Positions 1-7,054 of a DNA stretch of 64,000 nt are shown in pieces. A program made the translations under genes and the position numbers. The notes below the pieces were generated by a model. It was not told where the DNA came from. It worked only from the letters and a program-made list of their open reading frames with translations, and searched no databases. Position 1 is the stretch's first letter. Every line of letters begins with the position of its first letter. The stretch comes from JAEUIG01 sp046349775 (GTDB lineage: Bacteria; Planctomycetota; Planctomycetia; Planctomycetales; Planctomycetaceae), in assembly GCA_046349775.1 (NCBI GenBank), contig JAXMBS010000019.1:1-64000 (forward strand). Direction: 5' to 3'.

Positions 1-274
1 GGCCGACACGCTGGGCCGCCAGGAGCACATCCAGTCCTCCGCCGCAGCCGAGGTCGACAACGACTTCCCCTTCCCGCAGTCCCGCGAGCGCGACCGGATT
101 GCCACAGGAGAGCCCCATATTGGCCTGCGGCGGCAGGGACGCTAGATCCTCGGCCGAGTAGCCAAAGGCCTTTGCAACTGAGCGCACCGCGGCGGACTCG
201 TTCGACAGGTTGCTGCGGGCAACGGCCCCATACTTGTCTTGGACGGCGGACAGGATGGACTGAGTGGTGCTCAT
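1..274 (-). CDS. arsM: Arsenite methyltransferase ArsM, copy 1, N-terminal part (runs off left edge)
   Basis: The minus strand opens with ATG at 274 and stays open for 91 codons to the window edge. The product starts MSTTQSILSAVQDKYGAVAR and includes the SAM-binding motif I VDLGCGGGLD, so it is the N-terminal part of a class I methyltransferase. The second copy (5160-4291) carries the typical ArsM cysteine-rich C-terminus, which identifies the family: SAM-dependent methylation of As(III). This copy is intact as far as it can be read, whereas copy 2 has lost the Cys of motif I and is frameshifted. It lies 60 bp downstream of arsR with an operator-like palindrome between them, so an ArsR-controlled arsR-arsM operon is likely. 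Confidence 0.8.
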   Translation of the reverse strand, partial: MSTTQSILSAVQDKYGAVARSNLSNESAAVRSVAKAFGYSAEDLASLPPQANMGLSCGNPVALAGLREGEVVVDLGCGGGLDVLLAAQRVG

Positions 275-293
275 GGCGGCTCCATAAATCGTT

Positions 294-311
294 TATCGTC
301 GAAGAACGATA
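294..311. promoter_or_regulatory. ArsR operator-like palindrome between arsR and arsM
   Basis: TATCGT-N6-ACGATA is a perfect 6-bp inverted repeat in the 60-bp gap between arsR and the arsM start. It resembles the palindrome upstream of arsR at 686-703. Placement and symmetry suit binding of a dimeric ArsR/SmtB repressor. Binding is inferred. Confidence 0.5.
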
Positions 312-334
312 GTTGTGGCCAAAAAAACATCCGG

Positions 335-664
335 TTACAGACCGGCAATCAGGGACTTGAGTTCCTTGAGTTTCGAAGCGTTGATGCAGTAACAGACCTT
401 CGGACCGTCGACTTCGCCCTGAATTAATCCCGACTCCTTAAGGATCTTGAGGTGCTGCGACACGGTCGATTGTGCGAGGGGCAACTGGTCAACAATCTCA
501 CCGCACACGCACACCTGCCGGTTGATCAGCAGTTGCACAATCCGCACGCGGGCCGGATGAGCTACCGCCCAGGCCAACTGCGCCAACTGCTCGGCCGACT
601 CATTCGTCGGCAGAGTGACGCTCGACGCGTCGCAGCAGGGTGTTTTGGCGTTGCGGGTGATCAC
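335..664 (-). CDS. arsR: ArsR/SmtB-family arsenite-responsive repressor, copy 1
   Basis: The protein has 109 residues, the usual ArsR length, with GTG start at 664. A winged helix-turn-helix spans about residues 28-90, with the recognition helix around QSTVSQHLKILKESGL. Cys52 and Cys54 (CVC) lie just before the recognition helix, near the classic ArsR metal site, and further Cys pairs occur at 10-11 and 91-93, so As(III) or Sb(III) sensing by thiol coordination is expected. It precedes arsM on the same strand and is flanked by two similar palindromes, which suggests autoregulation. A degraded second copy lies at 5221-5548. Confidence 0.9.
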   Translation of the reverse strand: MITRNAKTPCCDASSVTLPTNESAEQLAQLAWAVAHPARVRIVQLLINRQVCVCGEIVDQLPLAQSTVSQHLKILKESGLIQGEVDGPKVCYCINASKLKELKSLIAGL

Positions 665-685
665 CGGACTGACCTCAACATCGTG

Positions 686-703
686 TATCGACGATCAACG
701 ATA
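686..703. promoter_or_regulatory. ArsR operator-like palindrome upstream of arsR copy 1
   Basis: TATCGACGATCAACGATA is an imperfect palindrome (14 of 18 positions symmetric) lying 22 bp upstream of the arsR start. It shares the TATCG...CGATA arms with the site at 294-311 and is repeated at 5570-5587. An autoregulatory operator is inferred. Confidence 0.5.
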
Positions 704-929
704 TCGTCCAGCGCTGCGAGGGTCAATAAGAGAAAAGGCAGAAATCGCGAGACGGCATGCACGTGCACGCCCCTGCTTGAACTGAAGCGATGGCGACGGC
801 CTCGAATGATGCCTTTTGAAGCTCTGATAAATCGGCGAAGGGTTCCCAGCAATTCAAGAAGCGGTTGCGGACACATCGACCGGCGTAGGCACCGATTGAG
901 GACGTTAGGGCACATGACCGTGATGCGCC

Positions 930-1065
930 GTTCCGACCAGGTTCCGACCTGGCGTGCTCGATTCTGCCCGGTGGCTGCTCGACGGTAAATCTCCGAAAAC
1001 AAGTCGCTGAGAGGACTTCAGCGTCGAGTACAATCGAGTAGAATCTGTGTCCTGCGAACTTCTAA
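930..1065. repeat. 136-bp island repeat, copy 1
   Basis: Runs from GTTCCGACC to GCGAACTTCTAA and is repeated at 5814-5949 and 10889-11024 with the same length. This copy is the most divergent, mainly in its middle. Copies 1 and 2 are followed by a sequence that only partly resembles the tRNA-Arg 3' half following copy 3. Confidence 0.75.
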
Positions 1066-1514
1066 GCCGTGGATACAATCCGTGGGCTTCGCGGTCGAGT
1101 CGCAGGCCGGCGATCGGCATAACCTGGCAGCAACTACTGCCTTGCGCGGCTCTCTCTGTTCGCGATACTGGCCCCACGGACGGCCCTTCCGACCGTGCAT
1201 CCGACGACACGATCCGTGGGTCACGGCACGCCGCCGAAGTCCCCAGTGCATGCCCGAGCCTGCGCCAACCCGTCGTCCACCGCATCGGATTAAAATCCGA
1301 CGGCCCGTGCTTTCGTGACAGTGAAGCGCAACGCAGCGACCGAACTGCACGTGAGCGGTCGGGGCGTCAGCGGTCCCTCAACCGCCGCTCCGCATCGCTC
1401 TCTGGTCGGAAAGCGGTCGGCACAAGCAATGGGCAGCGGGGTAATCTGAGCGGGGCCTCCGCGTTGTGGAATTGGCCCGTTCGTGGGGGTCGAGATTCAA
1501 TCGCCGTGCGGCCA

Positions 1515-1570
1515 GTGACGTCGACACATCGGCGATTCCCGAGGCGATTTCCCCATTGTGTCGACGTCAC
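1515..1570. repeat. Perfect 14-bp inverted repeat downstream of arsC
   Basis: Arms GTGACGTCGACACA (1515-1528) and TGTGTCGACGTCAC (1557-1570) are exact reverse complements, and pairing extends outward with mismatches. The spacer is 28 bp. It lies 50 bp past the arsC stop. There is no T-run, so it is not a typical intrinsic terminator; a transcript-end hairpin or the footprint of a mobile element are options. Confidence 0.6.
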
Positions 1571-1619
1571 CGGTCATTCGTAGGCATCACCAAGCCGGTA
1601 CTCGTTCTGAACCGTCGCT

Positions 1620-2060
1620 TCAGTGTGTCGAACCAGGTATGGAAATGAGATCGCCGAGTTTCGTGGCAACAAACTGGCGAATCTCGTCCCGCACCCGGCG
1701 ATATGGACTCAGGGCTTCCTCATCAGTTGTGGCTGATTTCGCGAGCTTGGGCGGATCGTCAAAGCCGACGTGTACGACGCGACCTCTTCCCGGAAACGCC
1801 GGGCAGTTCTCATCCGCATGACCGCACACCGTCACCACAAGGTCGAACGGCACATCGGTCAGCGTAGTGGCCAGCTTTGACGACTGCCCCGTGATGTCGA
1901 CGCCCGCTTCGGCCATGACTTTCACGTCATTCGGGTTCATGCCATGTCTTCGATGCCCGCCAGGGTACGGCTCGATCGCGTCGCCCAGGGTTGTCGCGCC
2001 CAGCCTTCGGCCATCTGGCTGCGGCACGGTTACGTGCACCAGAACTTTGGGTTTTGTCAC
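1620..2060 (-). pseudogene. arsC: Arsenate reductase ArsC (LMW-phosphatase/thioredoxin type), active-site region out of frame
   Basis: From residue about 41 the 146-residue frame reads as a thioredoxin-coupled arsenate reductase: GMNPNDVKVMAEAGVDITGQ, then DLVVTVCGHADENCPAFPG with the two later redox cysteines, then the RRVRDEI helix. The first 40 residues do not match the family. Another frame of the same DNA encodes CRSQMAEGWAR, part of the P-loop active site, so several small deletions shift the frame and remove the catalytic CxxNSCRS in the main reading. These are either true lesions or sequence errors. The start overlaps the arsA stop, so the two were translationally coupled. Normal role: reduction of As(V) to As(III). 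Confidence 0.75.
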
Positions 2061-3844
2061 GTGGCGACTGCCTTTCGTGCGGGACGTTCATTCTCGACCA
2101 ATTGCCGCAGCGCATCACGCCCCACGGGTGGAACCAACTGCCACGGATTCAACACCGTCCGTGCTGCCAGTTGATCGACAACTTCTTCAATATACTTCCA
2201 CTCGTGCGCTTGCCTCCCCTGCAGTGCCGGATCGGTGACGGGCAGTGGCGCCAGACTTTGATTGATGATCCAGGCGTACGGCTCAATCTCGGCCCGTCGC
2301 AGGTCCCTTTGCAGTGCCGCGGCCTCGTGCACGGGAGTTGCTTCCGGGAGCGTCACAACTAGGACGCGGGTGAACTGCGGATCGCGGAGTCGCGGCAGCA
2401 ACTGTTCGACCGATTCAGGCATCTGCGTCGATTGGCGGGTTACTTCGCGGTGATACGCCAGCGCCGCATCGAGCAGCAGAATCGTGTGGCCGGTCGGGGC
2501 CGTGTCGAGCACGACGAACTGGTCGCTCCCTTCCGCCACCGCTTCGGCGAACGCCCGGAACACGGCGATCTCTTCGGTGCAGGGTGAGCGCAGGTCTTCC
2601 GCGAGCAGGGCTTTCCCGGACTCATCGAGGTTCGCTCCGGCCGTTTGCATGACTTCGCCGAAGTAGCGCGCGGTTTCCGCCGCTGGGTCGATCCGGCTGA
2701 CCGTCAAGTGGGGGAGTACTTCACTCGTGATGGTGGCCGCGACATGGGCCGCTGGATCAGTTGTCGAGAGATGGACGGAATAGCCACGTTCGGCCAGCGC
2801 CACGGCGACAGCCGCCGCGACGGTCGTCTTGCCCACGCCGCCTTTGCCCATTGCCAAGATCACACCGTGCCCCGGCGCGGCGAGCTCATCCATCAGCGAT
2901 CCCAAGCGGGGCGGCATTTCGATCGTGGGCGTAGCAACCGTCCGGGCCATCGCGCTAGTCGTCGGTTGACCGAACTGTCTTAAAGAATCGATCCCGAGAA
3001 CGCCGTTCATCGACAGGGGAATATCCGTCCGTGGAAACTGGCTCAGGGCGCCAGGCAGTTCGCTCAGGGCCAGTGCTGCGCGTTGTTGCATCGCCAGCGC
3101 GAAGGGATCGGACGGGTCGCGTGCCGTAAAAACGCCGTTCACCACCAGATGCTGATTCTGGACACCCAGCGCGGCGAGTTCGCCGCTGGTTCGCGCCGCT
3201 TCCCTGAGCGCGGTGGCTTCCGGACGGGTGACCAACACGAGCGTCGTGACCTGGGGATTGCCGAGCGCATTGACCGTGTCCTGATACAAATGCTGCTGCG
3301 CCTGAAGTCCGGCCAGTGGCCCCAGACAGGATGTCCCCGTCGTGTTCGACTCCATGAACCCCGACCATGCGGAGGGGAGCGTCAGCAGGCGAAGCGTGTG
3401 GCCGGTCGGAGCCGTGTCGAAGATCACGTGGTCGTAGTCGCTCGTGGCCGCCGCGTCTCCCAGCAGCTTGGAGAATTCGTCGAACGCGGCAATCTCCAGC
3501 GTGCAGGAACCGGAGAACTGCTCTTCCATGCTGGCGACGGCCTCCTGTGGTAGCAGTCCGCGATAGGGACCAACCATCCGTTCGCGGTACTCGGCCGCTG
3601 CCTTTTCCGGATCGAGGTTCATGGCGGCGAGTCCGGAAACCTCGGGAATCGGCGTCGGGTGATATCCCAGCGCCACGCCGAGCACCTCGTCCAAGTTTGA
3701 TGCGGGATCGGTCGAGACGAGCAGAACCCGCTGGCCGGCATCCGCCAATCGCACGGCCGTGGCACACGCAACGGACGTTTTGCCGACGCCCCCTTTCCCG
3801 GTGAAAAAGAGATTGCGGGTGGGGTGTTCGAGGAATCTCATCAT
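2057..3844 (-). CDS. arsA: Arsenical pump-driving ATPase ArsA
   Basis: Two homologous ATPase halves are fused, each with a P-loop (FTGKGGVGKTS near residue 14; MGKGGVGKTT near residue 332) and a DTAPTGHT signature. With ATG at 3844, preceded by an AGGAG ribosome site, the metal-site cysteines fall at 114, 173 and 422, almost exactly the Cys113/172/422 of the E. coli enzyme; this supports this start over the upstream in-frame one at 3880. The length of about 595 residues is normal. ArsA hydrolyses ATP to drive As(III) export through ArsB or Acr3. No such permease is visible in the window, so it may lie left of the edge or be elsewhere. It follows arsD by 11 bp and overlaps arsC. Confidence 0.93.
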   Translation of the reverse strand: MMRFLEHPTRNLFFTGKGGVGKTSVACATAVRLADAGQRVLLVSTDPASNLDEVLGVALGYHPTPIPEVSGLAAMNLDPEKAAAEYRERMVGPYRGLLPQEAVASMEEQFSGSCTLEIAAFDEFSKLLGDAAATSDYDHVIFDTAPTGHTLRLLTLPSAWSGFMESNTTGTSCLGPLAGLQAQQHLYQDTVNALGNPQVTTLVLVTRPEATALREAARTSGELAALGVQNQHLVVNGVFTARDPSDPFALAMQQRAALALSELPGALSQFPRTDIPLSMNGVLGIDSLRQFGQPTTSAMARTVATPTIEMPPRLGSLMDELAAPGHGVILAMGKGGVGKTTVAAAVAVALAERGYSVHLSTTDPAAHVAATITSEVLPHLTVSRIDPAAETARYFGEVMQTAGANLDESGKALLAEDLRSPCTEEIAVFRAFAEAVAEGSDQFVVLDTAPTGHTILLLDAALAYHREVTRQSTQMPESVEQLLPRLRDPQFTRVLVVTLPEATPVHEAAALQRDLRRAEIEPYAWIINQSLAPLPVTDPALQGRQAHEWKYIEEVVDQLAARTVLNPWQLVPPVGRDALRQLVENERPARKAVAT

Positions 3845-3855
3845 GACGCTCCTGT

Positions 3856-4290
3856 TCAACAGCAGCTGGTTTCGGCGCAACGGCAGCCGGCGCCGGTGGT
3901 GATCTTCGATTGCTCATCCGCTGCGCAACAGCTTTGGCTCGCATCACGTGCGGGACCACCGCAACAACTGGGCGCGGCCGCGAGCGATTTCGTGCCGGTC
4001 CACAACGACAGCGTTTCCCGCACGGGATATTCGCGATGGCTGACGATTTGCCCATCCACCGCAATCAGCGGCAGACAGTCGGTGCCCTGTGTTGTCAAAA
4101 GCCGATGCACTTCGGCGTTTTGAATAAACGCCTGCGGCTGCTGGGCCAGGTTGTACCGCTCGACCTGATGGCCTTGCGCTTTGAGCCAGTCGAGATCGGC
4201 GGCGAAGCGTGGCAGCACCGGATCAACTTGTGGTCCGCAGACGCCTGTCGAGCAGCACACCGGCTTGTCGTAAACCTGTATCGTCTTCAT
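3856..4290 (-). CDS. arsD: Arsenite metallochaperone ArsD
   Basis: The 144-residue product starts MKTIQVYDKPVCCSTGVCG, with Cys12, Cys13 and Cys18 at exactly the positions of the As(III) site of E. coli ArsD, and has a cysteine-rich tail with CC pairs as in many ArsD proteins. ArsD passes As(III) to ArsA, the next gene. A GCAGGAG ribosome site precedes ATG 4290. The open frame continues upstream to 4626, but the first 112 codons are the C-terminus of arsM made continuous by an indel, so the upstream start is rejected. Confidence 0.92.
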   Translation of the reverse strand: MKTIQVYDKPVCCSTGVCGPQVDPVLPRFAADLDWLKAQGHQVERYNLAQQPQAFIQNAEVHRLLTTQGTDCLPLIAVDGQIVSHREYPVRETLSLWTGTKSLAAAPSCCGGPARDASQSCCAADEQSKITTGAGCRCAETSCC

Positions 4291-5160
4291 GGTTGGCTCC
4301 TGCGTTGAGTGGCCGCTGGACTTGATCGCATGCACGCGCACACTTGCGGCATACTGGTTCGCATCAAACTGGTTGAGCACTTCGGCCAGCCCGGCATGTA
4401 CGGGCGATGCTTCGGGGGTTGCGCCATCGGCGGAACAGCAACCGTCGGACGAACAGCAGCCGCTCGCCCCCGCCTGGGCATACGCATTCATATTGGCTCC
4501 CGTGTCCTGCACGACGACGGCCTCAAATCCGGCCTCCTGAAGTTTCTGCTTGTAGTCGCTGATCAGAATCGCACCCGCAATGCACCCCACGTAAGCCTGC
4601 ACATCCTGCAAAACTTCATTTGGCAACGGCTGCTTCAGGGCGATGTCGTTGACGACGAGTCGTCCACCCCGGCTTCAGCACCCGCAGAATCTCGCGGAAG
4701 ACCAGGGGACTTGTCCGGCACGGTTATCACGCAGTTGCTGATGACGCAGTCGACAGAGGCATCCGGCAGCGGCAATTGATCGATCTGCAGCCCAAATGGA
4801 ACTCGACATTGGTCGCTCCGACACAGGCAGCTCCGGCTTTGGCCCGCGCGATCATGTCTGGCGTCATGTCGATCCCGGCCAGCTTGCCGGTCGGGCCGAC
4901 ACGCTGGGCCACCCGGGGAGCACATCCAGTCCTCCGCCGCGGCCGAGGTCGACAACGACTTCCCCTTCCCGCAGTCCCGCGAGCGCGACCGGATTGCCAC
5001 GGGCCCATATTGGCCTGCGGCGGGACGCTAGATCCTCGGCCGAGTAGCCAAAGGCCTTTGCAACTGAGCGCACCGCGGCGGACTCGTTCGACAGGTTGCT
5101 GCGGGCAACGGCCCCATACTTGTCTTGGACGGCGGACAGGATGGACTGAGTGGTGCTCAT
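4291..5160 (-). pseudogene. arsM: Arsenite methyltransferase ArsM, copy 2, frameshifted
   Basis: The start matches copy 1 (ATG 5160). Fragments in different frames then follow in order: VVVDLG (motif I, with RGGG for CGGG), GPTGKLAGIDMTPDMIARAK, DQLPLPDASVDCVISNCV, and finally LQDVQAYVGCIAGAI with the Cys-rich tail GCCSSDGCC and NQFDANQYAASVRVHA typical of the ArsM C-terminus. At least four frame changes separate them. The gene order ends with arsD immediately downstream. Function: SAM-dependent methylation of As(III) to volatile or less retained species. As sequenced it cannot give a full protein, but copy 1 may. Confidence 0.8.
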
Positions 5161-5179
5161 GGCGGCTCCATAAATCGTT

Positions 5180-5197
5180 TATCGTCGAAGAACGATA
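5180..5197. promoter_or_regulatory. ArsR operator-like palindrome between arsR copy 2 and arsM copy 2
   Basis: Identical to the site at 294-311: TATCGT-N6-ACGATA, in the same place relative to the genes. Confidence 0.45.
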
Positions 5198-5220
5198 GTT
5201 GTGGCCAAAAAAACATCCGG

Positions 5221-5548
5221 TTACAGACCGGCAATCAGGGACTTGAGTTCCTTGAGTTTCAAGCGTTGATGCAGTAACAGACCTTCGGACCGTCGACTTC
5301 GCCCTGAATTAATCCCGACTCCTTAAGGATCTTGAGGTGCTGCGACACGGTCGATTGTGCGTGAGGGCAACTGGTCAGCAATCTCACCGCACACGCACAC
5401 CTGCCGGTTGATCAGCAGTTGCACAATCCGCACGCAGGCCGGATGAGCTACCGCCCAGGCCAACTGCGCCCAACTGCTCGGCCGACTCATTCGTCGGCAG
5501 AGTGACGCTCGACGTCGCAGCAGGGTGTTTGGCGTTGCGGGTGATCAC
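5221..5548 (-). pseudogene. arsR: ArsR repressor, copy 2, frameshifted
   Basis: This is the copy of arsR from the duplicated block. Compared with 335-664 it has lost one base near 5260 (TTTCAAG for TTTCGAAG), gained bases near 5361 and 5470, and lost bases near 5513 and 5528, so the reading frame is broken several times. The helix-turn-helix region is still recognisable at DNA level. Whether the damage is real or from sequencing cannot be decided here. Confidence 0.8.
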
Positions 5549-5569
5549 CGGACTGACCTCAACATCGTG

Positions 5570-5587
5570 TATCGACGATCAACGATA
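5570..5587. promoter_or_regulatory. ArsR operator-like palindrome upstream of arsR copy 2
   Basis: Same sequence and placement as 686-703, 22 bp upstream of the arsR copy 2 start. It would be the operator for the arsRMDAC transcription unit. Confidence 0.45.
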
Positions 5588-5813
5588 TCGTCCAGCTTGC
5601 GAGGGTCAATAAGAGAAAAGGCAGAAATCGCGAGACGGCATGCACGTGCACGCCCCTGCTTGAACTGAAGCGATGGCGACGGCCTCGAATGATGCCTTTT
5701 GAAGCTCTCTGATAAATCGGCGAAGGGTTCCCAGCAATTCAAGAAGCGGTTGCGGACACATCGACCGGCGTAGGCACCGATTGAGGACGTTAGGGCACAT
5801 GACCGTGATGCGC

Positions 5814-5949
5814 GTTCCGACCAGGTTCCGACCTGGCGTGCTCGATTCTGCCCGGCGGCTGCTCGACAGTGAACGCCCGAATGTGAGGCTCGGATAGGAC
5901 TTGAGCGTCGAGTACAATCGAGCAGGAACCGTGTCCTGCGAACTTCTAA
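5814..5949. repeat. 136-bp island repeat, copy 2
   Basis: Same unit as 930-1065 and closest to copy 3 (10889-11024); they share the central segment CGAATGTGAGGCTCGG that copy 1 lacks. It separates the ars cluster from the cyclase cluster. Confidence 0.8.
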
Positions 5950-6427
5950 GCCGTGGATGCAATCCGTGGGCTTTGCAGTCGAGTCGCAGGCCGGCGATCG
6001 GCATAACCTGGCAGCAACTACTGCCTTGCGCTGACTCAACCCTTTCGCGATACTGGCCCCACGGATGGCACTTCCGACCGTGCATCCGACAGCACGATCC
6101 GTGGGTCTGAACATGGAGCGGTACGCCACCGCGTATGCCTCGGCCTAATCTCCACCTTAGGCCGCTGCGTCAATTTCGATCCTTGGATTGGCTCCCAGAT
6201 GGGGTCTGCAATAAGTTGCAGCCATTGCCGAAATTGACGCTGACTAAGCGAGGAGCCCGGCGCCGTTCCATCGACCAGGTGAAGATCGCCCGCAAGCGAG
6301 CCGTCAACTTGTCATTCGAGGTCCGGCAGCGTACTCTGCGACAGGTCAAAACCGCGATACTGGTGCGGTTTGCATAACCATTCAAGGCAGCCAAAGATCC
6401 GTCATCGACACACTGGGAGGCAATACC
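5950..6427. other. Gene-free segment upstream of the Pycsar-like effector
   Basis: The duplicated block ends near 6107. From 6108 to 6427 there is no supported gene; short open frames on both strands lack recognisable features. The effector promoter should lie in the last 100 bp. GGGAGG at 6415-6420 is the ribosome site for the GTG start at 6428. Confidence 0.5.
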
Positions 6428-6940
6428 GTGGGGGCCGAAGGCTCAGCGACCGACGTGCATGTCCCAACGCTGGAGTACTATTCAATCCACGCGACATTGC
6501 ATCACAGCATTGAACTCGCTGACAAGAAAGCGGGATTTGTCATTGCTGCGGTCGGTGCACTACTGGCCTACCTGCATCATGAGCCGGGGGTTCAATGGAT
6601 TCAAAACCCGGCTCAATGGCGGTTGTCTGAGGCTTGCCTGTTCGTGGCAGACCTGGGACTTGTCGCCAGCACAATCTGCTCATTGCTGGTTGTATTCCCC
6701 CGGCTCGAAGGCTCGATGTCAGGAGTCGTGTTCTGGGAAGCCATCCTGCAGAATCAGACGGCCAGCAAGTATGCAGACGTCCTGGTGAACATGAAATCCG
6801 GCGATCTTTCGAGAAAGTTATTGGAGCATTGCTTCGAACTGGCGAAGATCTGTACCACGAAGTATCGCTGCCTGCAGTGGGCATTCGTCGCCGGGGTGAT
6901 TGGGTTTGCGGCCAGCGTGTTGCTTCTTGGTTCGCGTTGA
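6428..6940 (+). CDS. Pycsar effector-like membrane protein (DUF5706/PycTM-like)
   Basis: The 170-residue product starts at GTG 6428 behind a GGGAGG site. It has a short cytosolic N-terminus, then LHHSIELADKKAGFVIAAVG leading into a first membrane helix (about 36-50), a second helix (about 70-90) ending in VVFPR, a soluble segment, and a third helix (about 151-168). The AD-K-KAG motif before helix 1, the FPR after helix 2 and the last helix match the layout of DUF5706, the transmembrane effector of Pycsar anti-phage systems, which damages the membrane when cyclic pyrimidine nucleotides accumulate. It is convergent with a nucleotide cyclase gene 114 bp away. The family call is by eye. Confidence 0.65.
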   Translation: MGAEGSATDVHVPTLEYYSIHATLHHSIELADKKAGFVIAAVGALLAYLHHEPGVQWIQNPAQWRLSEACLFVADLGLVASTICSLLVVFPRLEGSMSGVVFWEAILQNQTASKYADVLVNMKSGDLSRKLLEHCFELAKICTTKYRCLQWAFVAGVIGFAASVLLLGSR

Positions 6941-7054
6941 CGGGTTACAGATGAGACGCACCGAAGTCTTGCACTGCGGCCGGCGCCGATCGTGACGATG
7001 AGATCCCGAGGGACTCCCGCTTCGTATGGATTGGCGGACAGGGATGCGGTTCAC

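Larger units (their letters stand above)
1..1221. repeat. Duplicated arsR-arsM block, copy A
   Basis: This segment is a direct repeat of about 4895-6107. It covers the 5' part of arsM, arsR, both operator-like palindromes and about 560 bp of upstream DNA. Identity is near complete over the genes and falls beyond about 970. It breaks just after the shared ATCCGTGGGTC (1211-1221 and near 6097-6107). The left end lies outside the window. The copies differ by substitutions and by many one- or two-base indels, mostly in copy B. Confidence 0.85.
665..1619. other. Gene-free segment between arsR copy 1 and arsC
   Basis: No supported gene. The part up to 1221 is shared with 5549-6107. It contains the palindrome at 686-703, the 136-bp repeat at 930-1065 and a long inverted repeat at 1515-1570. 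Open frames here have no recognisable domain and overlap on both strands. Confidence 0.6.
4895..6107. repeat. Duplicated arsR-arsM block, copy B
   Basis: Second copy of the block at 1-1221, in direct orientation. Relative to copy A it lacks short stretches (for example 11 bp in arsM near 5000) and has single-base gains and losses in runs, such as GTGTTTGG for GTGTTTTGG. These frameshift its arsR and arsM. Confidence 0.85.

Noticed and set aside
1047..1583. A 178-codon plus-strand frame in the ars island
   Set aside because: It crosses the end of the duplicated block and the inverted repeat, is Arg/Ser-rich and has no recognisable feature.
3856..4626. A 256-codon frame joining an ArsM C-terminus to ArsD
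   Set aside because: ArsD has its own ATG at 4290 with a ribosome site and its cysteines at the classic positions from that start; the upstream part is the tail of arsM brought into frame by an indel.
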